64,000 nucleotides of DNA from Mycobacterium sp. NBC_00419 (GTDB lineage Bacteria; Actinomycetota; Actinomycetes; Mycobacteriales; Mycobacteriaceae): NCBI RefSeq assembly GCF_036023875.1, contig NZ_CP107931.1:5084001-5148000 (forward strand). The letters are read 5' to 3'. Both the position numbers and the translations under genes were made by a program. This document shows positions 49,154-57,071 of this stretch, in pieces. The notes under the pieces are model-generated. The model did no database searches, was not told where the DNA came from, and was given only the letters and a program-made list of their open reading frames with translations. Position 1 is the first letter of the stretch, and each line of letters starts with the position of its first letter.

Positions 49154-51508
49154 GTGATGACGCCGGCGGTGTCCTCGGCCAAGGTCGTCTGTCTCGCCGG
49201 TGAGCTTGCCGGTGGCTATTGCTGTCGGCTCCTCGGCGACGGGGGAGCGCAGGTTCTTCGGATAGAAGATCCCGCGGGTGATCCACTACGGCACTGGTCC
49301 CATGCCGGACCCACCGATTCCGATGGTGCGTTGTTTCAGTTTCTGGCGGCAGGTTCGACGTCGATGGTCGTCACAGATCCGGCCGAGCTTACGGAAACCT
49401 TGGCGGCCGCTGACGTCATCGTGTGGTCACCGCACTCCGATGTCGCACGCACATTGACACCCGAGGTTCTTCGTGCGATCAACCCACGCGCGGTTGTCAC
49501 CGCGATCACCAACTTCGGGCTTACCGGTCCGTGGGTGGATCGACCGGCGACAGAACTGACGCTGCAAGCCATGTCGGGCGGGCCCGGCCAGCGTGGGGCG
49601 CCGGAGCGACCCCCGCTGATCGCCGGAGGCCGGCTTCCGGAATGGGTCGCCGGCATGTTCGCGGCGGTGCACACAGCAGCCGCCTTGTTCGGTGGTGGAG
49701 CAGAACTTCTCGACGTCTCAATCCTGGAATCCCTTATCCTGACGACGACGGTGCATCCGGTGTCGTGGTACACGATCGCCGGGCGGCCCATGCGTCCGCT
49801 CCGGGCGCGCAATCTCCCCGATGTCCATCCCACCAAGGACGGATACGTCGGATTCATGGTCGTCACCGGCCAACAGTGGCTGGACTTCTGCTCTTTGATC
49901 GACCGAAGCGACTGGATGGACGACCCAGAGCTCGGACTCATGGCGAATCGCTTCGTTCGCCGTCACGAATTGATGGATGCCATCGATGCGTGGTCAATTC
50001 AGCACACCACAGCCGAAGTCCTCGAGCTCGCCGACTTACTACGGGTGCCCGCCGCCAATGTGGGCACGGGGGCGACGATTCCGGAACTCGAGCACCTCGT
50101 CGAGCGTCGGGCATATGAGACCAACGCATCGGGTGGATTCCTTCAGCCGGTCGTTCCCTGGCAGTTCCACGGGGGTACCACACCGCCTCGCGGGGTGGCG
50201 CCGGCACTCGGCGCGCACGGCCTCCCGTCGTGGACCGCAGGTCCATCACGGCCCAAACGGGACAAGCCGTTCACCGGAATCCGCATCGCCGACTTCACTG
50301 CCAACTGGGCGGGCCCGATCGTGGGGCACGTACTGGCAATGCTCGGTGCGGAGGTCATACACGTCGAGGGCGGCAAGCGTCCCGACGCGATCCGCAGCAA
50401 CACCTGCAAGTCGATGAGTGATCCGGACTGGCCCGAGTTCTCTGGCATCTTCCAGGGAACCAACACCGGGAAACGCTCGGTCACCGTCGATATGTCGACT
50501 GAGGACGGTCGATCCTTGGCTCGACGTCTTGTCGCGACATGTGATGTCGTCATCGAGAACTACAGTCCCCACGTCATGGAATCCTGGGGCCTGAGCTGGG
50601 ACGAAGTGCATGCGATCAACCCGCGGGCGGTGATGGTGCGCATGCCGGCCTACGGACTCGACGGGCCCTGGCGCGACCGTGGCGGATACGCCCAGACCAT
50701 GGAGATGGCTTCGGGGATGGCGTGGTGCACCGGATGGCCCGACTCCACGCCCGAGATCCCGAACGGGCCCTGTGATCCCATCGCGGGCAGCCACGCCACG
50801 TTGGCGTTGATCTTGGCGCTCGAGCAGGCGAAAGTTACCGGTGAGGGCATCATGGTCGAAGCGCCCATGATCACCGCGGCGCTCAACGTTGCCGCCAGCG
50901 TGGTCATCGAGCAGAGCGCCAACGGCGTCGATTGCGCTCGATCGGGCAACCGGTCGAACAGTGTTGCACCGCAGGGCATCTACCCAACGTCGGAGAGGGA
51001 TCGGGTCGGACTGGGCGATTGCCGCTGGATAGGGCTGTCTGTCGTCGACGACGCGGGGTGGCGAGCGGTGTGCGGGTTGATCGACCGGCCGCGTTGGGCC
51101 GAGTGGACCCAGCCTGAGCGCAGGGCGCATCACGATGAGATCGACACTGCCATAACGGCATGGACGTCGAAGCTCACAGTGGACGCCGTCGTCGAGATGA
51201 TGACGGAATGCGGCGTACCCGTCGGTGAGGTGGTGCTTGGGCATCTGACCCCCGAACTCGAGCAGCTCCAGCACCGCCGGTTCTTCGAACAGGTGGACCA
51301 TCCGAAGACAGGGGTCAACACTCATGCGGGCCTACCGGCCCGCTGGTCGTCGATTCCGGGCCATGTTCAGGCCGGTCCCGCGCCGATGCTTGGCGAGCAC
51401 GACGACGAAGTGTGGCTCAACCAGGTTGGGCTGGCTGAGGACGAATACCGAAAGCTGCGTGAAGCAGGCGTGATCGGCCGGTCCGAGATCAAAACCCTTG
51501 CCTGGTAG
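49154..51508 (+). CDS. Two-domain (fused) CaiB/BaiF CoA-transferase
   Basis: A 784-aa protein made of two CaiB-type halves: residues about 1-355 (GGAQVLRIEDPAGDP near 32) and about 370-784 (GAEVIHVEGG near 400, NTGKRSVTVDM near 440). The first half keeps an Asp in the active-site position (LLDVSILES, near 192); the second has Glu there (MVEAPMITA, near 573). Single-domain family members dimerise, so the fusion may be an asymmetric heterodimer in one chain. GTG 49154 is ten bases after AGGAGG. It is followed by an AveC-like gene 50 bases later. Confidence 0.9.
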   Translation: MMTPAVSSAKVVCLAGELAGGYCCRLLGDGGAQVLRIEDPAGDPLRHWSHAGPTDSDGALFQFLAAGSTSMVVTDPAELTETLAAADVIVWSPHSDVARTLTPEVLRAINPRAVVTAITNFGLTGPWVDRPATELTLQAMSGGPGQRGAPERPPLIAGGRLPEWVAGMFAAVHTAAALFGGGAELLDVSILESLILTTTVHPVSWYTIAGRPMRPLRARNLPDVHPTKDGYVGFMVVTGQQWLDFCSLIDRSDWMDDPELGLMANRFVRRHELMDAIDAWSIQHTTAEVLELADLLRVPAANVGTGATIPELEHLVERRAYETNASGGFLQPVVPWQFHGGTTPPRGVAPALGAHGLPSWTAGPSRPKRDKPFTGIRIADFTANWAGPIVGHVLAMLGAEVIHVEGGKRPDAIRSNTCKSMSDPDWPEFSGIFQGTNTGKRSVTVDMSTEDGRSLARRLVATCDVVIENYSPHVMESWGLSWDEVHAINPRAVMVRMPAYGLDGPWRDRGGYAQTMEMASGMAWCTGWPDSTPEIPNGPCDPIAGSHATLALILALEQAKVTGEGIMVEAPMITAALNVAASVVIEQSANGVDCARSGNRSNSVAPQGIYPTSERDRVGLGDCRWIGLSVVDDAGWRAVCGLIDRPRWAEWTQPERRAHHDEIDTAITAWTSKLTVDAVVEMMTECGVPVGEVVLGHLTPELEQLQHRRFFEQVDHPKTGVNTHAGLPARWSSIPGHVQAGPAPMLGEHDDEVWLNQVGLAEDEYRKLREAGVIGRSEIKTLAW

Positions 51509-51558
51509 CGCGGCTCGATGATGACGACACGAAGATCGGCAATATGGAAGGGAAAACG

Positions 51559-52494
51559 ATGAGCGTTGACACACCAACCGAGGCCGCGTCGGGGCGGGTC
51601 GCCTCGGCGCCGTCACGGGTAGCCGCCTGGTTGCCCTGGCTGGTAGTGGGCGTGCTCACCGCTGTTGTGGTCGGTACCTTCGTGGTGACCGACAACAGTG
51701 CCACAGTGGCCGAGCCGCCGTATCCGCATGACCACCTCGACGATCCGCACCTCCCTTGGTTGTGGGCCTTCGCGTTCCCGATCGCGTGGGTCGGCCTCCT
51801 GGCCTACTTCGCAGTCAAGACCGTTCGGGACAAGAAGATCTCCATGCCGGCCATGCTGTTCGTCGCCGGCACCACCATGTTCTGGATCGAATGGCCGGCG
51901 GACTGGGGGTCCTATCTGGTCTACAACCGGGACTTCTGGAACTTCACTGGCTGGACGTCCACCTGGTACCAGACGTACACGAAGCCGGTGAACGTCGTCT
52001 TCGGCTACGGGGTCTTCTTCGCGGTCGAGTGCATCATCCTGCTCAAGCTGGTTCCGAAGGTGGCCAGGACCCTGCAACGGGTGGTGCCGAAGGTATCGCC
52101 GACGGTGGTGTTGGTCGTCTCAGCCATGGCGGTGTTCTATGTGGTCGATATCCTCGGTGAACGTCTGATGACCCTTGCCGGGTGGTACTCCTATGTCGAC
52201 GCTGTTGGGCCCAAATGGGAATCCGCGCACGGCACACTATCTTTCGTCTGGCCGGCAATACCGTTCATGTTGTTTGCGGTCATCATCTCGCTGACTCTGC
52301 GTGAAGACGCCCAGGGCAACTACCCCAACGAGAAGCTCTTCAAGGTGCACACCCTGGCACCAGGATGGTCCCGAGAGTCCGCACGACTTGCCGTTTGGAT
52401 CATCACGATGAACGTTGCGATCTTCATCGCACAGCCGCTGATTCTGTGCATCGGCCGAGTCCTGTTCTTCCACGACAGCGTGTACGTCCCCTGA
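51559..52494 (+). CDS. AveC-like (spirocyclase family) membrane protein B
   Basis: A 311-aa polytopic membrane protein, paralog of the 43601 product, with about seven hydrophobic segments (first at about residues 26-50) and shared motifs FWIEWPADWGSYLVY near 115, AVFYVVDILGE near 195 and LSFVWPAIPF near 228. ATG 51559 follows a GGAAGGG site. It lies downstream of the fused CaiB gene in the same orientation, as gene A follows the single-domain CaiB. The role in degradation is unknown; by analogy it may cyclise or rearrange a substrate in the membrane. Confidence 0.82.
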   Translation: MSVDTPTEAASGRVASAPSRVAAWLPWLVVGVLTAVVVGTFVVTDNSATVAEPPYPHDHLDDPHLPWLWAFAFPIAWVGLLAYFAVKTVRDKKISMPAMLFVAGTTMFWIEWPADWGSYLVYNRDFWNFTGWTSTWYQTYTKPVNVVFGYGVFFAVECIILLKLVPKVARTLQRVVPKVSPTVVLVVSAMAVFYVVDILGERLMTLAGWYSYVDAVGPKWESAHGTLSFVWPAIPFMLFAVIISLTLREDAQGNYPNEKLFKVHTLAPGWSRESARLAVWIITMNVAIFIAQPLILCIGRVLFFHDSVYVP

Positions 52495-53294
52495 CCGCCG
52501 CGGGAGGCGGACGAGCTCATGAGGGCCGTACCGCACTAATCACCGGGGCCGGTCGGGGACTCGGACGAGCATCGGCAATCCAGTTGGCGTCCGAGGGCGC
52601 CTCGGTGATCCTGGTGGGACGCGGTGTGTCCGCGCTGAGGGCCGTGGCCGATGAGATCGAGGCCACGGGAGGGCGATCCATTGCTATTGCCGCCGACGTG
52701 TCCAGCGACTCCGACGTGGCGCGGTTGGCCGCCGAAGCGGGCCCAGTGGACATATTGGTGAACAACGCGGCAGCCGAGGAGCAGTACGCGCCCGTGGCGA
52801 TGGCCGACATCGCCACCTGGAAAACCATCTTCGACGTCAACGTATTTGCCGCGGTTCGGCTTATCGCTGCGTTCGCGCCTGGCATGAGCGAGCGTGGCTT
52901 CGGCGTCATCATCAATATGAGCAGCATCGGCGGCAGTCAACCGGCACCGTTCCTGGCGACGTACGGTGCGAGCAAGGCGGCGCTGGACATGATCTCGCGC
53001 ACGGCAGCGATGGAGCTGGCGGGCACCGGCGTCCGGGTCAACAGCATCGGGTCCGGGATCACCGACATGGGGAAGACCTATGAGCTGCTCCCGCCCGGCT
53101 TGCTCGCCGACATCGGCAAGATCATCCCGGCAGGCCGACTGGCCAATGAGCGGGATATCGCTGCCGCGGTGTCCTACCTGTGCAGTGATGGTGGAGCTTT
53201 CGTCAACGGACACGTGCTCACCGTCGACGGCGCGATGACGGCCGGTCAATGGTCGACATCCACGGTGCTGGCGGGCTTTATGGCACAGGGATGA
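52446..53294 (+). CDS. SDR-family oxidoreductase with no clean start codon
   Basis: A classical SDR by sequence: TGAGRGLG cofactor motif, NNAA in place of NNAG, active-site YGASK, VDG near the end. The reading frame has no ATG/GTG/TTG near the expected start. The nearest in-frame start is GTG 52446, inside the AveC-like gene, which would add an odd 27-residue leader. ATG 52519, well placed behind GGGAGG at 52502-52507, is out of frame by one base. So the start is uncertain: a real indel, a sequencing error or an unusual start. Confidence 0.7.
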   Translation: MHRPSPVLPRQRVRPLTAAGGGRAHEGRTALITGAGRGLGRASAIQLASEGASVILVGRGVSALRAVADEIEATGGRSIAIAADVSSDSDVARLAAEAGPVDILVNNAAAEEQYAPVAMADIATWKTIFDVNVFAAVRLIAAFAPGMSERGFGVIINMSSIGGSQPAPFLATYGASKAALDMISRTAAMELAGTGVRVNSIGSGITDMGKTYELLPPGLLADIGKIIPAGRLANERDIAAAVSYLCSDGGAFVNGHVLTVDGAMTAGQWSTSTVLAGFMAQG

Positions 53295-53344
53295 CCGGGG
53301 AAGAAATCCACTGGCGGGCAGCTACCTACCGAGACGCGTCTTCG

Positions 53345-53350
53345 GCTAGG
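53345..53350. repeat. Target-site duplication GCTAGG, left copy
   Basis: GCTAGG directly abuts the left end of the IS481-family element and is repeated at 54443-54448. It fits the NCTAGN target preference of IS481. Confidence 0.85.
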
Positions 53351-54335
53351 TGTACTGACCTGAGAGGTTAGGTACGCGGGTGGCGGGTGGTTGGCCGCCG
53401 AGTGCGGTGTGGCCGCGGTGGTGATTGTAGGTGTGTAGCCAGCGAGGGAACTCCTCGCAACGTTTGGCATCGCTGGTATAGAGCCGGGCGTAGGCCCATT
53501 CCTCGGTCAGGGTGCGGTGGAATCTCTCGACCTTTCCGTTGGTCTGCGGCCGATAGGGGCGCGTGCGACGGTGTCCGATATCGCCGAGCGCATCGCGGAA
53601 CACATGTGAGCGATAGCAGGATCCGTTGTCCGTCAGTACATTCCGTACTTCGATACCGCATTCGGAGAAGTACGCGTTTGCGCGCCGCCAGAACGAAGCG
53701 GCCGTGTCCTTGCGTTCATCGCCGAGCATCTCGCTGTAGGCCAGCCGGGAGTGGGCATCGATGGCGGTGTGCAGGAAGTGGTACCCGCGCACCGGCCGGT
53801 AGTACTTGTCGAGCAGCCCCGAGCTGCGGTCGGCTTGAGCGTTGCGCTTGCCGGCACTGCGACCCACCATCCGCCAACCACCGCCGGAGGGGATCTTGCC
53901 CAGCTTCTTGACATCGACGTGGACAAGATCACCGCAGTGCGCTGATTCCATCCGCCGAATGACACGCCCGGTCGGGCGGTCCAGCCAGCGCAACTTGGCC
54001 AGGCCGTAGCGCGTCAGAACCCGGTGCACCGTCGAGGGATGCAGGCCCAGCAGATAGGCGATGCGCGCTGGTCCCCAGCGGCGAATGACGCGCACCTTGA
54101 TGATGCGCCGCTCGGTGCGTGTCGGAGTTCGGTTGGGGCTGCGATGAGGCCGTGAGCTGCGGTCGACCATTCCGGCCGGACCATGTTCGCGGTAGCGGCT
54201 CGCCCAGCGACTGGCGGTAGTCACTGCAACCTGGAACCGTTCGGCGGCGCGTCGAAGAGTCCAGCCGTCGTCGACGACGCAACGGGCCAGTCGCAGGCGT
54301 CCGGTTTCTGACAATGGGGCATTACGGTGGGACAC
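53346..54335 (-). CDS. IS481-family transposase
   Basis: A 329-aa DDE transposase with an N-terminal helix-turn-helix region (RRAAERFQVAVTTASRWASRY) and an rve-type catalytic core. Likely catalytic residues are Asp141 (HVDVKKLG), Asp236 (LTDNGSCY) and Glu270 (NGKVERFH). It is full length and undamaged, so the element may be active. The start is GTG 54335. Its stop codon TAG (53346-53348) lies outside the inverted repeat, in the duplicated target sequence, so the host target supplies the end of the gene. Confidence 0.95.
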   Translation of the reverse strand: MSHRNAPLSETGRLRLARCVVDDGWTLRRAAERFQVAVTTASRWASRYREHGPAGMVDRSSRPHRSPNRTPTRTERRIIKVRVIRRWGPARIAYLLGLHPSTVHRVLTRYGLAKLRWLDRPTGRVIRRMESAHCGDLVHVDVKKLGKIPSGGGWRMVGRSAGKRNAQADRSSGLLDKYYRPVRGYHFLHTAIDAHSRLAYSEMLGDERKDTAASFWRRANAYFSECGIEVRNVLTDNGSCYRSHVFRDALGDIGHRRTRPYRPQTNGKVERFHRTLTEEWAYARLYTSDAKRCEEFPRWLHTYNHHRGHTALGGQPPATRVPNLSGQYT

Positions 54336-54442
54336 GAAGACCTCCGAGATGAGTTGGTGCGTTCCTAGACAGCTCGCACTTCACTCGGAGGTCTTCGTCA
54401 TGTCACCACGCCACGCCGTACCTAACGTCCGTGGCCAGTACA
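53351..54442. mobile_element. Complete IS481-family insertion sequence (1092 bp)
   Basis: Imperfect terminal inverted repeats begin TGTACTG-CC at both ends and share a GTTAGGTACG block: left 53351-53377, right about 54416-54442. They are flanked by the 6-bp direct repeat GCTAGG. One transposase gene fills the element. It inserted between the SDR ending at 53294 and the enoyl-CoA hydratase ending at 54508, and marks the border between the operator-controlled block and the acyl-CoA dehydrogenase block. Confidence 0.93.
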
Positions 54443-54448
54443 GCTAGG
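54443..54448. repeat. Target-site duplication GCTAGG, right copy
   Basis: Direct repeat of 53345-53350, immediately beyond the right inverted repeat. Confidence 0.85.
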
Positions 54449-54507
54449 CCGCTACGGCATTGCGAATGACCAGTCGGCACGGCCCAAGCCGGTAAATGGC
54501 GCGCGCC

Positions 54508-55323
54508 CTATTCACCCAGCACCGAATCGGGATCGAAATCAGTTGGCTGTGTAGGGAACTGCGGCGCCCGGCGCTGCAGGAACGCATCGACGCCCTCTCT
54601 GCAGTCCGGTCCCGCTGCCATCGCCGTCAACGCCCGGTCGGCGCGTTGGTAGGACGACTCGAAATCACTGAAAAGGTCCCGGTAGACCTGACGTTTGATG
54701 ACGGCCATAGCGGTGGCTGAACACTCGGTGGCCAGCATGAGAGCATACTGCTGGGCGTCGCTCACCACCTCGTCCGGTGCGCTGAGCCGGCTCACCACGC
54801 CCAGCGACAGCGCCTCGTCGGCGTCGAATGGTCGTCCCGACAGCAGCAGGTCCAGAGCTCGCTCAGGACCGATCAGCCGGGGGAGCAGCCAGGCGATGCC
54901 TCGTTCGGCGGGCAGCCCGCGGCGCGCGAAGGACGTGGCGAATCGGATTCCCCGCGCGGCGAACCTGACGTCGCACTGCAGCGCCAGGACCACGCCGACA
55001 CCTGCGCAGGCTCCGTTGATCGCCGCGATCATCGGCTTGCGGACGTGCAGGGGACGGTGAAACGGCCGACGGGCGCTGAGGTCCAACGGTTTACCGGCGG
55101 CCGCATCCATCCGGCTCGAATCCACCCCGGGACAGAACGTCTTGCCCGCACCGGTCACCACGATTGCGCGGACTGCGTGGTCCGATTCGGCATCGTCGAG
55201 TGCGGTGAAGTAGGCCTGTTCGAGGTCGGCATTCCAGCCGTTCCGCTGCTCGGCCCGATTCCAGGTGAGCGTGAGGACACCGTTGTCGAAATCTCGAAGG
55301 ACCAACGAGTCGGCCACGGACAT
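54508..55323 (-). CDS. Enoyl-CoA hydratase/isomerase family protein
   Basis: A 271-aa crotonase-fold protein: oxyanion-hole segments GAGKTFCPGVDSSRM (about residues 59-73) and NGACAGVGVVLAL (about 103-115), and a Glu in GLPAERGIAWLLPRLIG (about 137-153) in the position of a catalytic glutamate. It would hydrate an enoyl-CoA in a beta-oxidation-like step. ATG 55323 is chosen because a GAGGTG site precedes it; the very long N-terminal extension of the frame is not credible. It is the last gene of the minus-strand block from 64 kb. Confidence 0.9.
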   Translation of the reverse strand: MSVADSLVLRDFDNGVLTLTWNRAEQRNGWNADLEQAYFTALDDAESDHAVRAIVVTGAGKTFCPGVDSSRMDAAAGKPLDLSARRPFHRPLHVRKPMIAAINGACAGVGVVLALQCDVRFAARGIRFATSFARRGLPAERGIAWLLPRLIGPERALDLLLSGRPFDADEALSLGVVSRLSAPDEVVSDAQQYALMLATECSATAMAVIKRQVYRDLFSDFESSYQRADRALTAMAAGPDCREGVDAFLQRRAPQFPTQPTDFDPDSVLGE

Positions 55324-55342
55324 AGGGGCATTCACCTCTGAT

Positions 55343-56158
55343 TCAGGAATTATCGGCGACGTACGTGGCGTCGACACCCAGCGCAACCCGGCCGTCGGAA
55401 GCGAAAAGTTCGGCACGCCCGGCGGCCATTCTGCGACCCCGATGGGCAACAGTGGCTGTGCATCGGAGTTCGTTGCCGTCGGCGGGTATCGACCGCGTGA
55501 AGACGGCCCGGAGGTCGGCCAGACGATAGGACCCGTCACCGGTGTCCAGAGCCGCGTCCAAGGTCCGGATTGCGATGAGTGCGCCGAGACCACCGTGCAG
55601 GTTCTTGTAGAGGTTCGCCAGCGCGGCGTCCGCGCGGAACGTCGCTGTGACGCCCTCGGGTGTGCGGGATCCGATGTGTGTGCCCAGCAACTCGTCGAGG
55701 TGTGCTGCCACAGCGGGTACGGCTGTCCCGGGGTCCTGTGGCGCTTCGGTCGTCGTCGGGCGCGGGATAAGGACCCCGCCCAGGGTCGCGTAGGCCAGGG
55801 TGGCGCCGGTTGCGTCGGTGATGGTGGCCTCGCTCAACCCGAAACCTTCATCGACGGAGCGCGCCACCGCAGAGCAGTGCGCCGTGGCGAGGTCCCCCGG
55901 AACGCGTTTCGGAAATTCCACATGCAGGTGAGACGTGACGACTCCGGTGTCGAAGCCGGCCCCAGCCATGACTGCCAAGCCGAGGCAGCCATCCGCGACG
56001 GCAGCAAGGACGGCGGGGTTGAGGGTGCCGTCACTGCTGCGGAGGTGCGCTCCGATGGTCATGCCCGCCGCGATCCGACCGTCAACCTCGACCGGGTCGT
56101 GCAGACCGGCCGTGACCCAGGCCGGAATGCGGAAGTCTCGCAGGGTTTGAGTCTCCAT
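55343..56158 (-). CDS. Double-hotdog acyl-CoA thioesterase-like protein
   Basis: A 271-aa protein with two hotdog halves: residues about 25-125 (LAAVADGCLGLAVMAGAGFDT helix near 50) and about 150-265 (LYKNLHGGLGALIAI near 183). The same length and layout as the product of 25085, though sequence similarity is low. It lies between an alpha/beta hydrolase and the enoyl-CoA hydratase with gaps of about 20 bases, in a co-directional operon. It probably removes CoA from intermediates or products. Confidence 0.78.
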   Translation of the reverse strand: METQTLRDFRIPAWVTAGLHDPVEVDGRIAAGMTIGAHLRSSDGTLNPAVLAAVADGCLGLAVMAGAGFDTGVVTSHLHVEFPKRVPGDLATAHCSAVARSVDEGFGLSEATITDATGATLAYATLGGVLIPRPTTTEAPQDPGTAVPAVAAHLDELLGTHIGSRTPEGVTATFRADAALANLYKNLHGGLGALIAIRTLDAALDTGDGSYRLADLRAVFTRSIPADGNELRCTATVAHRGRRMAAGRAELFASDGRVALGVDATYVADNS

Positions 56159-56180
56159 CAGCAGTCCACCCTGCGTGCCA

Positions 56181-57065
56181 CTAGAGCCCAGCCAGAAAGG
56201 CTGCGGTTCCCGCGACGAACGTGTCGTTGTCGTCGCCGACGACCATGTGGGTGGCGTCGGAAATGGTCACCGTGGTGGCGTGGGGGATGAGCGTGCGCAG
56301 TTCCTCGACCGCCGCAACGTCGACGATGTCGGACTTCGAACCCCAGACGAGCAATGTCGGTATGGCGACATTGGAGGCGGCGGCGGTGGTGCGGACCAGC
56401 ATTGCCGCGTGGTCGCCGAGATTGCGGTCGCTGGTGGTGAAGGCCGGGTCCCAATGCCAGAACAGCCGGCCGTTGGCTGCGGTGCGCACGTTGCGGCGCA
56501 AGCTGTCGACATTGGCCGGCCGGGCTGCATCCCCGCGGTAGGCACTGACCGCCTCGGCGACCTCACTCAGATCGGCGAACCCATCCGGCGCCGAGCACAT
56601 GAAATCAGAAATACGTTGCACCCCAGCAGGTTCGATACGGGGAGCGATGTCGACCAGGACCAGCGCTCGGAGCAGGCCGGGGTTCTCACCCTCGGCAACG
56701 AGCCCGGTGATGCCACCCATGGATGCGCCGATCACCACCGGCGGACCGGGCGACACCGAGTCATCGGCCAGTTGCGCGATCACGGCGGTGAGGTCATCGA
56801 CGAGGCGATCGATCCGGTAGTCACCGTCGGATGCCCAGTCGCTCTCACCGTGGCCACGCGCATCGAGTGCGACGACATCCCAGCCAAGTGCCTGCAGGCC
56901 CGGCGCGGACTTGCGCCAGGAGTGCCGGGTCTGTCCGCCGCCATGCAACAGAAGCAGGGAACCCCGAACGTCACCGGCCGGAGTCCACCGGTCGCCGCGG
57001 ATCGTCCCGACGTTGCCACGGAACGACACCGGCTGCGCCGGATCAGTTTTGGTGTTCTGCGCCAT
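56181..57065 (-). CDS. Alpha/beta hydrolase
   Basis: A 294-aa alpha/beta hydrolase: oxyanion HGGGQTR near residue 42, nucleophile elbow GASMGG near 113-118, Asp in the VWGSKSDI region near 240 and His in DATHMVVGDD near 271. The catalytic triad is complete. It starts six bases before the acyl-CoA dehydrogenase stop (stop at 57072), so the two are co-transcribed. It could hydrolyse an ester, lactone or C-C bond from ring opening; unspecified. Confidence 0.9.
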   Translation of the reverse strand: MAQNTKTDPAQPVSFRGNVGTIRGDRWTPAGDVRGSLLLLHGGGQTRHSWRKSAPGLQALGWDVVALDARGHGESDWASDGDYRIDRLVDDLTAVIAQLADDSVSPGPPVVIGASMGGITGLVAEGENPGLLRALVLVDIAPRIEPAGVQRISDFMCSAPDGFADLSEVAEAVSAYRGDAARPANVDSLRRNVRTAANGRLFWHWDPAFTTSDRNLGDHAAMLVRTTAAASNVAIPTLLVWGSKSDIVDVAAVEELRTLIPHATTVTISDATHMVVGDDNDTFVAGTAAFLAGL

Positions 57066-57071
57066 GCGCGC

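Noticed and set aside
48094..49182. 362-codon minus-strand frame overlapping the amidohydrolase
   Set aside because: Overlaps the clear amidohydrolase in another frame and is arginine-rich and low in structure-like patterns.
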